6,130 nt of DNA. Origin: an uncultured Rubellimicrobium sp. (lineage in GTDB: Bacteria; Pseudomonadota; Alphaproteobacteria; Rhodobacterales; Rhodobacteraceae). The position numbers and the translations under genes are program-made. This document shows, piece by piece, positions 1 through 5,955 of the stretch; positions within the stretch are counted from its first letter, which is position 1, and every line of letters begins with the position of its first letter. The notes beneath the pieces were generated by a model. The model was not told where the DNA came from, made no database searches, and saw only the letters and a list, made by a program, of their open reading frames with translations. Location of the stretch: NCBI GenBank assembly GCA_902805995.1, contig CADCUU010000144.1, positions 1-6,130 of the forward strand, given 5' to 3'.

Positions 1-251
1 CATGCTGCACCGCGCCAATGCGTCCTCAGCCCCGTTTGTGACGCAGTAAGACTAGCACGATGCGGATCTTCTCCTCGGCGGAGAACTGGCGCTTTGTGAC
101 ACGCCGGATGTCCTTCAGGACGGCGTCTGCGGGTGCCTTCTTCGTTGGCCCGGATGTCTGCTTCATCTTCGCTCCTTGGTGGCTGCGATGAACCAGACAT
201 CCTCCTCTCACAAAACACCCCAGTCTGTCTCATGGGCGCTGATCCGGGACA
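1..251 (-). mobile_element. Remnant of an IS3-family insertion sequence (one end plus start of orfA)
   Basis: The minus strand carries the beginning of an IS3-family orfA (from 166 downwards), preceded by an untranslated leader. The leader may reach the element's end near 251, where the minus strand reads TG followed by TCCCGGATCAG. IS3-family ends usually start with TG, so 251 is a plausible terminus, and the HlyU-like coding sequence begins immediately beyond it on the plus strand. The opposite end, orfB and the partner inverted repeat are not present, so the exact boundary and any target duplication cannot be confirmed. The element is either truncated near position 50 or frameshifted and continuing past the left edge. 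Family assignment rests on the orfA peptide; the terminus is inference. Confidence 0.55.
26..166 (-). pseudogene. Truncated IS3-family transposase orfA (N-terminal fragment)
   Basis: OrfA of IS3 elements is the short helix-turn-helix protein that binds the IS ends and is fused to the DDE catalytic OrfB by frameshifting. Here the peptide starts at ATG 166-164, with AAGGAG at 177-172 on the minus strand as ribosome binding site. It contains the family-typical stretch RRVTKRQFSAEEKIRIVL (about residues 21-38). Family members continue with a helix resembling GLRGEDSIAELCR. Here the frame turns into VLLRHKRG and stops at 28-26, after about 46 residues, against roughly 100-130 in intact OrfA. In another minus-strand frame the next bases encode GAEDALARCSM, vaguely like the missing helix, so a frameshift is possible as well as truncation. 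It cannot support transposition. A longer reading from an upstream start at 211 is less likely because it has no comparable ribosome binding site. Confidence 0.75.
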
Positions 252-369
252 GTCTACCTCCGTCCTTTCGGAGGAGCACAAGGGCTTCCGCATCACGCCC
301 AAGCCTATTCGCGAAGGCAGCCACTACCGGATCGCTGCGCAAATCGAGAAGGAAGTGGCTGGCGCCTAG
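252..369 (+). pseudogene. Internal fragment of an HlyU-family protein
   Basis: The plus-strand frame (codons from 253) encodes a peptide with EEHKGFRITPKPIREG followed by HYRIAAQIEKEV. This matches my recollection of the core of the small HlyU family (Pfam HlyU; about 90-100 residues in alphaproteobacteria), typically KGF-ITP-P--EG--YRIAA-IEKE. The family is named after the Vibrio hemolysin activator; the role of the alphaproteobacterial members is poorly defined. The N-terminal ~20 residues are missing, apparently replaced by the IS end near 251. The C-terminal half, normally containing a RADT-like motif and ending near DEQG, is missing as well. After EKEVAGA the frame meets TAG at 367-369, and the next codon already belongs to the ABC ATPase. 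It is therefore a doubly truncated relic. Assignment is from pattern memory only. Confidence 0.6.
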
Positions 370-1266
370 GGGACCGTCGCGATCGACGGCGAGGTGGTCA
401 ACGACTTGCCATCCAAGGACAGGGACATCGCCATGGTGTTCCAGAACTACGCGCTCTATCCCCATATGACTGTCGCCGAGAATATGGGGTTCTCGCTGCG
501 TCTGCGCGGGGTCCATCGGACGGTCATCGCCGAGCAGGTCGTCGCTGCGGCTACCTCCCTCGAAGTGGCGCATCTCCTCGACCGCTATCCCCGGCAGCTT
601 TCGGGCGGACAGCGGCAGCGGGTCGCCATGGGTCGCGCGATTGTCCGCAACCCCCGCCTGTTCCTCTTCGACGAGCCCTTGTCCAACCTCGACGCCAAGC
701 TCCGCGTGCAAATGCGGACCGAATTGCGTGAGTTGCACAGGACGCTGGGCGTCACCTCCGTCTATGTCACGCACGACCAGATCGAGGCCATGACCATGGC
801 CGACCGGATCATTATCCTGCGGGACGGCGCGGTGGAGCAGCAGGGGCATCCACTCGAGGTGTTCGACCGGCCTGCGAACACCTTCGTCGCTAGCTTCATC
901 GGGTCGCCCGCCATGAATTTCCTTGAAGGGACTGCGGAGAATGGCCGCTTTGCGATCGGCGACGGACTTAGCCTGCCATTTGCGCCCCCGGCGGGGACCG
1001 TAGGCCAGCGGATGACCGTTGGACTGCGGCCCGAACACATCCGGGTGCTGCCGCAGGACGACACCCCCGGCCTTCCTGCGCAGCTTCAGGCCGTGGAGCC
1101 GACCGGATCGGAGACGCTGATCGTGGCCTCGGTGGCCGGGCGCTCTGTCACCGTCCTCGCCCGGGAGCGGCTGCCCGTGCGTGCTGGCGACTTGGTGCGG
1201 ATCCTGCCCGATCCCGCGCATCTCCACTGGTTCGACCCTGCCGGACGGCGCATCGGGGCGGCCTGA
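370..1266 (+). pseudogene. 5'-truncated sugar ABC transporter ATPase (UgpC/MalK/MsmK type), lacking Walker A
   Basis: This is the nucleotide-binding subunit that powers CUT1 sugar or glycerol-phosphate importers on the cytoplasmic face. Homology begins at once with [19 protein letters not shown], normally near residue 60 of a ~360-residue protein. Counting from GTG 394 (290 residues), the Q-loop is in [11 protein letters not shown] (15-25), signature LSGGQ 69-73, Walker B LFLFDEP 90-96, D-loop SNLD, and H-loop His127 in THD. The C-terminal TOBE-like region includes GLRPEHIR (about 210-217) and runs to the TGA ending at 1266. The Walker A/P-loop segment is absent, and the same frame upstream leads through TAG 367-369 into an HlyU fragment. 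GTG 394 has no evident ribosome binding site, and any product could not bind ATP normally. The remaining 290 codons are open and well conserved, suggesting a recent truncation. It faces the permease operon convergently. Confidence 0.85.
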
Positions 1267-1290
1267 CCTGCGCGCCGGTCCGGTGTGCCT

Positions 1291-1323
1291 GCGTCCCGCC
1301 GGCCTCTTTCTCCGCCGGAACGC
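1291..1323. terminator. Possible hairpin between convergent genes (weak)
   Basis: The 77-bp gap between the ATPase stop (1266) and the convergent malG-type stop (1344) holds a potential stem. Outer arms GCGT (1291-1294) and ACGC (1320-1323) flank inner arms CCGGC (1299-1303) and GCCGG (1314-1318) around a 10-nt loop. An uneven internal bulge separates the two stems, and no T-run follows on either strand. The position suits a bidirectional terminator, but the structure is marginal and GC-rich DNA forms such stems by chance. Confidence 0.22.
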
Positions 1324-1343
1324 GCAAGCACAGCGCCCCTATC

Positions 1344-2303
1344 TTAGCCCTTGACGCTGCCCGACGTCACGCTGGCGACATAGTACCGCTGAAGCAGCAG
1401 GAACACCGCGATCACCGGCAGGACCGAGAGCACGACCGCAGCCTGCTGCAGCGATTTCGTGGCCTCCCGCTCGAACGGTCCGCGCATGAGGTAGATGCCC
1501 ACCGGCAGGGTCTGCATGTCGGGATCAGTGCGCGTAACTGTCATGGTCCAGAGCACTTCGTTCCAGTGATACAGGAATACGAAGATGCCAAGCGTGGCCA
1601 AGCCCGAGCCCACCAGCGGCAAGGCGATGCGGAAGAAGATCCAGACCTCGCCGGCCCCGTCCACCCGTGCCGCGTCGAGGAGTTCGTCCGGCACCGCCAT
1701 GAAGAACTGCCGCATCAGGAAGATGCCATACCAGGAGACCGCGAAGGGCAGCACGAGCGCGGCGTAGGAGCCCAGGAAGCCTATGCCTCCGTTACCGCTC
1801 CAGTCGTTGCCGCCCACGAGGGGGAAGTACCGCAGGATGAAGAACCAAGGGATCAGGAAGATGAAGAACGGAAACATCTGTGCGCCCACGGCAAAGCGGA
1901 AGATGCCCATCCGGCCCCGAAACGTGAACTTGGCCAGCGCATAGCCTGCCATTGCGGATGTGAAGAGTTGCAGGCACGTGATGGCGAGCGTCACGCCGAG
2001 GGAGTTCAGCATCCATCGTGCCAGCGGCAGCGTATCGAAGACCTGGACGAAGTTGCTCCATTGGGGATCACGGGGCCAATAGACCGGCGGGCGGGCAAGC
2101 CGTTCCGCCGGCGTACGCAATGCGCCCAGGAACATGTCCATGAACGGCAGGAGCATGATGAGCGCGCCGAGCCCGAGGGCCGTGTATTTCAGGGCCGAAA
2201 GGCCCCTCGCGCGCCAGCGAAGTCGGCGGGACGCAGGCCGCGCGAGCGGCCGGTCAGGAAAGATCGTTCGGCGGTCGCCCGTGGACAGGGGTGTGTCGGC
2301 CAT
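1344..2303 (-). CDS. CUT1 sugar ABC transporter permease, MalG type
   Basis: Inner-membrane permease, the second of the two transmembrane subunits of a carbohydrate importer. The 319-residue protein has a basic cytoplasmic N-terminus (about 1-36) and hydrophobic spans near 40-62, 101-122, 134-158, 177-198, 233-255 and 287-305. The EAA loop that docks on the ATPase reads DAARVDGAGEVWIFFRIALP (210-229). The segment GYALAKFTFRGR (120-131) and the ending VTSGSVKG are typical of MalG-like subunits. Length is normal for the family, with no internal stop. The ATG at 2303 lies one base after the stop of the upstream permease gene; GGAGG at 2317-2313 sits 9 nt before it, inside that gene. Last gene of the three-gene operon. 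The substrate cannot be told from sequence, and the cognate ATPase in this window is broken. Confidence 0.94.
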   Translation of the reverse strand: MADTPLSTGDRRTIFPDRPLARPASRRLRWRARGLSALKYTALGLGALIMLLPFMDMFLGALRTPAERLARPPVYWPRDPQWSNFVQVFDTLPLARWMLNSLGVTLAITCLQLFTSAMAGYALAKFTFRGRMGIFRFAVGAQMFPFFIFLIPWFFILRYFPLVGGNDWSGNGGIGFLGSYAALVLPFAVSWYGIFLMRQFFMAVPDELLDAARVDGAGEVWIFFRIALPLVGSGLATLGIFVFLYHWNEVLWTMTVTRTDPDMQTLPVGIYLMRGPFEREATKSLQQAAVVLSVLPVIAVFLLLQRYYVASVTSGSVKG

Positions 2304-2304
2304 G

Positions 2305-3249
2305 TCAGCCCGCCTCCAGGCCGCCGCGCTTCAGCAGGCGGAACTGCACCAGAGTGACCACGAAGACGAGCGCGAACAGCACGTAGGACACGGCCGAGGC
2401 GCGCCCCATCCGCAGATCCTCGAACGCCATCTGGTACATGTACTGGCCCGTGGTCAGCGCGGCCCGGCCGGGCCCCCCTTGCGTGCCCGGGAACAGCACC
2501 AGCATCAGGGTGAAGTAACTCATCCCCGAGATGAAGCCGGTGACCACCACGAACAGGATCGTGGGTTTCAGCAGGGGCAGCGTCACGAAGCGGAAGAGCT
2601 GCCAGTTGCCGGCCCCATCGAGCCGCGCGGCCTCGTAGTAGCTTTCGTCGATGCTGCCGAGCCCCGCCAGAAACAGGAGCATGTTCCGCCCAAGCTCCAT
2701 CCAGACGAAGACGAGGATCACCGACAGCATCGCGAGCGACGGGTCCGTGAGCCAGCCGGGCCCGGGCAGCCCAAAGACCCCGAGCAAACGGTTCAGCAGG
2801 CCGTCCGTTGGGCGAAAGACGAACCAGAAGATCATCCCGATCGCCACGATGTTGGTCACCATGGGGAGCGTGTAGAGCACCCTCCAGACGCCCCGAAGCC
2901 GCGCCCGGCTCAGCGCCGTGGCAAGGAGGAGTGCCAGCGGCACGCCGAGCGCGAGCGATCCGAGCGCGAAGATCAGCGTCTGCCACAGTGTCCTGAGGAA
3001 CACCGGGTCGGTCGCGAACAGGTATTCATAGTTCTTCACCCCGACCCAGCGCGGCGGCGACAGAGAGTCCCAGGTGGTCAGGCTGATATAGGCCGCGAAG
3101 ATCACCGGGAGCAGCACGAAGACGAACGCGAACACGATCGCCGGGCTCAGGAAGAGCCAGGGCATGGACTTCTTGGACGTGAGGCGACGGATCACAGGAT
3201 GCGCGACGGATGGCGGGCGTCCTGTGTGGCGACGCCCGCCGGTTCCCAT
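2305..3249 (-). CDS. CUT1 sugar ABC transporter permease, MalF type
   Basis: Inner-membrane permease subunit that pairs with the MalG-type protein to form the translocation channel. The 314-residue product has about six hydrophobic spans (near 31-55, 90-112, 124-145, 172-197, 230-252 and 284-304). The coupling loop EAARLDGAGNWQLFRFVTLP (206-225) is the EAA motif of binding-protein-dependent permeases. It lacks the long periplasmic P2 domain of E. coli MalF, as is usual for CUT1 permeases outside the maltose system. The ATG at 3249 overlaps the TGA of the binding-protein gene by one base (TGATG), implying translational coupling. Met29 just before the first span (MPWLFLSP) is an alternative start, but would lose the coupling. 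The gene is intact and in the usual order binding protein, MalF, MalG. Confidence 0.94.
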   Translation of the reverse strand: MGTGGRRHTGRPPSVAHPVIRRLTSKKSMPWLFLSPAIVFAFVFVLLPVIFAAYISLTTWDSLSPPRWVGVKNYEYLFATDPVFLRTLWQTLIFALGSLALGVPLALLLATALSRARLRGVWRVLYTLPMVTNIVAIGMIFWFVFRPTDGLLNRLLGVFGLPGPGWLTDPSLAMLSVILVFVWMELGRNMLLFLAGLGSIDESYYEAARLDGAGNWQLFRFVTLPLLKPTILFVVVTGFISGMSYFTLMLVLFPGTQGGPGRAALTTGQYMYQMAFEDLRMGRASAVSYVLFALVFVVTLVQFRLLKRGGLEAG

Positions 3250-4511
3250 CAGGGCTGCTCGTCGAGGATGGCCTGGATCTCGGCGTCAGCCGCGGCCAGG
3301 GCCTCCTCGGCGCTCATGCCGCCCGCCCAGGCCTGGTCGATGTAGCCTCTCAGGATACGGTCGACCTCGGCGGCCTGCCAGATGTTGGGCTGGGTCACGG
3401 CGCGGCCGCTCGTCACCTGCTCGATGAAGGCGCGGTCGAACTCGTCGGCGGCCCCGGTCATGATCTCGAGGTCGGCGTTGCTGCCCGCGAAGGCGCCCAT
3501 TCCGGCCATCGCCTCGCCAGTGCAGCTCAGCCCACCTTCTCGCGGCTCGTTAAGGAACCGCAGGAGGTCCCAGCTCTCCTCCTTGGAGTCCGAGGTGGAG
3601 TCGACGGCCCAGAGGAAGGAGTAAAGCATCGTTCCGCCGGGCCCGTCCGTCGGGATAGGGGCCACGCCGACGGTATCGCCGAACCCTTCGCCAAAGGCTT
3701 CCTGCCAGCCGAACTTGTTCCAGTTGGCGGAGATCTGCATTGCGACTGCGTTCGAGGCGAAGTTGTCCACCACGATCTCGTTCGAGGTGATCCCGTCCGC
3801 GAAGAGCGCAGCCTGATCCGTCAGGATCCGGACTGCTTCGGGCGAGGTGAGATTGGTGCTCCGCCCATCCTCCGCGAAGGGCGAGACGCCTGCCGCGAAC
3901 ATCTGGGCGTAGAACGGGTGCACGCCTTCGGCGACCGAAGTCCCATAGGCATAGCCGCCGACCGCGATGTTGCCCTGATCGTTGGCTGCGGTGATCGCCT
4001 GGGCCATGTCCCGAAGTTCGGCCCAGGTCTTGGGGGGCTGGGTGAAGCCCGCCGCTTCGAGCAATTGCTTGTTGTATACGAGGGCATAGACGGACAGCTC
4101 GGTCGGGATGCCCCAAAGCTGCCCGCCGATTGTTGCAGCACCAACGGTTGCGGGCGAGTAGTTCGCGTTGATCCACTCCGCGATCTCGGGCGGCGGCGCC
4201 TCGATGGCACCCGCCGCCGCGAGCTGCGGGACCCAGATGGAATAGACGTTGGTGATGTCCGGCGCCGTGCCGCCGACCCGGCTGGTCAGGATCGTCTGGA
4301 GGAAGTCGCCATAGGCCGTCTGCTGATGCTCGATGGTCAGGCCGGGATGGTCGGCCTCATAGGCGTCGAAGCAGGCAAGGAGCGGCGCGGCCTGTTCCTC
4401 GGTGTAATGGGTGGCGACCGTGATAGTGCGGGCCTCCTGCGCCAGGGCTCCCGTCGCAAGCACCGCAAAATGCCCCAGGCTCCCCAGGAATACCGTCTGC
4501 CGATGCGCCAT
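3249..4511 (-). CDS. Extracellular solute-binding protein, family 1 (sugar ABC importer)
   Basis: Periplasmic receptor that captures the substrate and delivers it to the permeases. The 420-residue protein begins with a Sec-type signal peptide, with likely cleavage after ALA at 22-24 (GALA/QEARTI). The hydrophobic core carries a histidine (His14), which is somewhat unusual. There is no lipobox. Family 1 hallmarks follow: GTAPDITNVY (81-90), GGQLWGIPTELSVYALVYNK (129-148), PPKTWAELRDMA (159-170), and WAVDSTS with SWDLLRFLNEP (301-323). Mature Cys47 and Cys330 are the only cysteines and could pair, but that is a guess. ATG 4511 is supported by AAGGGGAG (4525-4518) six bases upstream. First gene of the operon, followed at once by the MalF and MalG permeases. 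Ligand unknown: a mono- or oligosaccharide or polyol is likely from the CUT1 context, and glycerol phosphate is not excluded. Confidence 0.94.
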   Translation of the reverse strand: MAHRQTVFLGSLGHFAVLATGALAQEARTITVATHYTEEQAAPLLACFDAYEADHPGLTIEHQQTAYGDFLQTILTSRVGGTAPDITNVYSIWVPQLAAAGAIEAPPPEIAEWINANYSPATVGAATIGGQLWGIPTELSVYALVYNKQLLEAAGFTQPPKTWAELRDMAQAITAANDQGNIAVGGYAYGTSVAEGVHPFYAQMFAAGVSPFAEDGRSTNLTSPEAVRILTDQAALFADGITSNEIVVDNFASNAVAMQISANWNKFGWQEAFGEGFGDTVGVAPIPTDGPGGTMLYSFLWAVDSTSDSKEESWDLLRFLNEPREGGLSCTGEAMAGMGAFAGSNADLEIMTGAADEFDRAFIEQVTSGRAVTQPNIWQAAEVDRILRGYIDQAWAGGMSAEEALAAADAEIQAILDEQP

Positions 4512-4528
4512 GGCGTTCTCCCCTTCGC

Positions 4529-4549
4529 TTTGCGCCTACAATCCGCAAA
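4529..4549. promoter_or_regulatory. Candidate operator: TTTGCG-N9-CGCAAA inverted repeat
   Basis: A perfect 6-bp inverted repeat, TTTGCG (4529-4534) and CGCAAA (4544-4549), has a 9-bp spacer and lies 17 bp upstream of the start codon of the solute-binding protein gene, next to its ribosome binding site. Sugar importer operons are often controlled by LacI- or GntR-type repressors binding inverted repeats near the promoter. No regulator gene is present in the window, and a 6-bp repeat can arise by chance. Confidence 0.22.
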
Positions 4550-4599
4550 ATGGTACAGTGCGGTTCGCTGCCAAGGGCGGAGCGTGTCAGAGATTTCCG

Positions 4600-4728
4600 C
4601 TAAGCAAGTTGGGGAAGGAAGCGGAGGGTCGCCATCTCTCCCATCCGCTCAACGAAGCTGTCGAGGTCGGAATTTTTCTTGTGAACCCGAACCTGCTCCT
4701 CCTGCCTGCCTCGCGCGGTCGACGTACC
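4600..4728 (-). pseudogene. Unrecognised coding-like 3' remnant
   Basis: On the minus strand, a frame opens after an in-frame TGA at 4731-4729 and ends at TAG 4602-4600. It gives 42 codons ending with DLDSFVERMGEMATLRFLPQ and LA. The composition is protein-like (charged, amphipathic, mostly G or C at third positions), but there is no suitable start codon at its beginning, and two stops lie close upstream in the same frame. It could be the tail of a decayed gene or a transposase fragment. I do not recognise the family, and chance is possible. Confidence 0.2.
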
Positions 4729-5181
4729 TCAAATTCACAGTGGAACCTGGGTCCAAGGCTTGCCTCGGCGCTGAAGTGGGTCGCTCATCTGGCTAGCTCG
4801 CGTGAGCCTCTGAGCGCTGGCCAACATGCGCAGAGCCTTGAAGCTCGGAGGTCTTGCCTCGCATTTTCGTTTCAGGCAATTTGTGTAGGCAACTGTTAAG
4901 TTGGAGCAGTGAAGCAAATACGTGCAAACGCGTCCAGCCCACGATTCCGGAGAAGGCCGCCGTCAGGTGGCCCTGAAGTCTGGCTAGAACACTTGCTTGA
5001 AGAATAGCGACCGCCTCTCGTGACTTCGGTCCGCGCAGCGAAGCTCTCGCTACCGCTATTGCCGATCGCTACAGTCCGGAAATGAGCAATCTCACGCGAT
5101 CCAGACTGTGGTGCGACGGGCCGCTTTGCCAGCCTCTGCTTGCCAGATCTCAACTTTCATCCACCGCCAGGGCGCGCTGAC

Positions 5182-5955
5182 ATGTCGCTAACCATCCGCC
5201 AGCGCCTCGCCTACCGGGCCGCCAGCGTTCTGCCGCTTGGACACCACGACGCCCGGACCGAGCGCGGCCTCTTGAGCGTGACATTCGACGACTTTCCAAG
5301 GAGCGCCTGGACCGTCGGCGGTGAGCTGATGGCCGAGGCAGGGGGGCAGGCCACCTACTATCTGTCGGGAACATTCCACAACTCGAACGTCGATGGGGTT
5401 CCCTACTTCCGGGACGATGATGTGGCCCAACTGGTTGCCGCCGGCCATGAGCTCGGCTGCCATAGCTTCGATCATCGCAGCGTTCTGGAAAGCAGCCTTG
5501 GGAACTACTTGAGGTCCGTCGAAAAAAATGCGGAGTTCATAGGCTCCCTCTTGCCCGGCTATTGCCTCCGCTCCCACGCGTTTCCCTACGGCCACGTGCG
5601 GATCGCGCACCGTATCGCACTTCGTCGGCGGTTCGAGGTTCTGCGCGGAATCCACACGCCCCGCAGCGTTGCCGGGTTCGACCCGACGCATGCGGATGCG
5701 GGGGGTCTGGAAGACAGGCGGCAGGGAGAAATCGATTGGCCTCGGCTCATCGCAGAGACGGCGCGTGCGCACGGCTGGCTCGTTCTGTTCACCCACGGAG
5801 TGACCGACAGGCCGTCACCCTATGACACGCGCCCTCTGGAACTGAAGCGCATCCTCAGTTGCGCAAAGAGCGAAGGCTTGGACATCCTGTCCGTCGGCGG
5901 CGCGCTCGACCGGATGAGGGCGGCTCGGTCAGGCGAGTTGGGTAGGGCCGATTGA
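5182..5955 (+). CDS. Polysaccharide deacetylase family protein (NodB homology, carbohydrate esterase 4 type)
   Basis: NodB-fold metal-dependent deacetylase, predicted to remove N- or O-acetyl groups from a sugar polymer or a lipid-linked precursor. From ATG 5182 (257 residues), motif 1 is SVTFDDFP (32-39), with the catalytic base and metal aspartates at 36-37. Motif 2 is HSFDH (94-98), supplying the two metal histidines. Motif 3 is RSHAFPYG (130-137), a DW lies at 185-186, and motif 5 is LVLFTHG (200-206). All the key metal and catalytic residues I can check are present. There is no signal peptide or membrane span, so a cytoplasmic role is likely, as in exopolysaccharide-associated relatives with a similar TFDDFPRSA segment. 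An upstream TTG at 5140 would add 14 residues rich in proline, but ATG 5182 fits the family better; its ribosome binding site is weak (AGGGCG about 10 nt upstream). It is divergent from the importer operon and has no obvious functional link to it. Confidence 0.9.
   Translation: MSLTIRQRLAYRAASVLPLGHHDARTERGLLSVTFDDFPRSAWTVGGELMAEAGGQATYYLSGTFHNSNVDGVPYFRDDDVAQLVAAGHELGCHSFDHRSVLESSLGNYLRSVEKNAEFIGSLLPGYCLRSHAFPYGHVRIAHRIALRRRFEVLRGIHTPRSVAGFDPTHADAGGLEDRRQGEIDWPRLIAETARAHGWLVLFTHGVTDRPSPYDTRPLELKRILSCAKSEGLDILSVGGALDRMRAARSGELGRAD

Larger units (their letters stand above)
4512..5181. other. Divergent intergenic region between binding-protein and deacetylase genes
   Basis: About 670 bp separate two divergently transcribed genes, so both their promoters should lie here. 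I see no convincing sigma-70 pair for either gene: near 4560-4585 the minus strand has TTGGCA, but without a good -10 at 16-18 bp. The part nearest the binding-protein gene holds a strong ribosome binding site, an inverted repeat (4529-4549) and a short coding-like remnant on the minus strand (4728-4600). The rest (about 4740-5180) has short open frames on both strands, for example minus 5153-4896, whose products I cannot recognise and whose composition does not look protein-like. No tRNA, CRISPR or clear terminator was seen. Confidence 0.6.

Noticed and set aside
52..370. CTAG tetranucleotides at both breakpoints (52-55 and 366-369)
   Set aside because: CTAG is rare in many bacteria, but it also occurs near 886, 4793 and 4983 in this window, so it does not mark the junctions specifically.
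208..1227. Long minus-strand open frame (339 codons) antisense to the ATPase
   Set aside because: It is the shadow of the highly conserved ATPase frame in high-GC DNA; its product is rich in Arg, Gly and His with no recognisable domain.
2134..3345. Plus-strand open frame of about 400 codons opposite the permease genes
   Set aside because: It lies antisense to two permeases with clear EAA motifs; the Arg/Glu/His/Gln-rich low-complexity product is typical of a mirror frame.
3210..4796. Plus-strand open frame of 528 codons opposite the binding-protein gene
   Set aside because: Antisense shadow of a clear solute-binding protein; it has no domain and runs across the gene boundary into the intergenic region.
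4874..4892. Direct repeat AGGCAA (4874-4879 and 4887-4892) and the adjacent TGTTAA as a promoter
   Set aside because: The repeat is short, the -35 match is poor, and it lies about 290 bp from the deacetylase start; insufficient support.
5010..5060. AATAGCG and CGCTATT inverted repeat in the intergenic region
   Set aside because: Only 7 bp per arm with a loop of about 40 nt and no T-run; not a credible terminator or operator on its own.
5188..5796. Minus-strand frame of about 200 codons opposite the deacetylase
   Set aside because: The plus strand carries all the NodB motifs in order; the antisense frame has no recognisable features.
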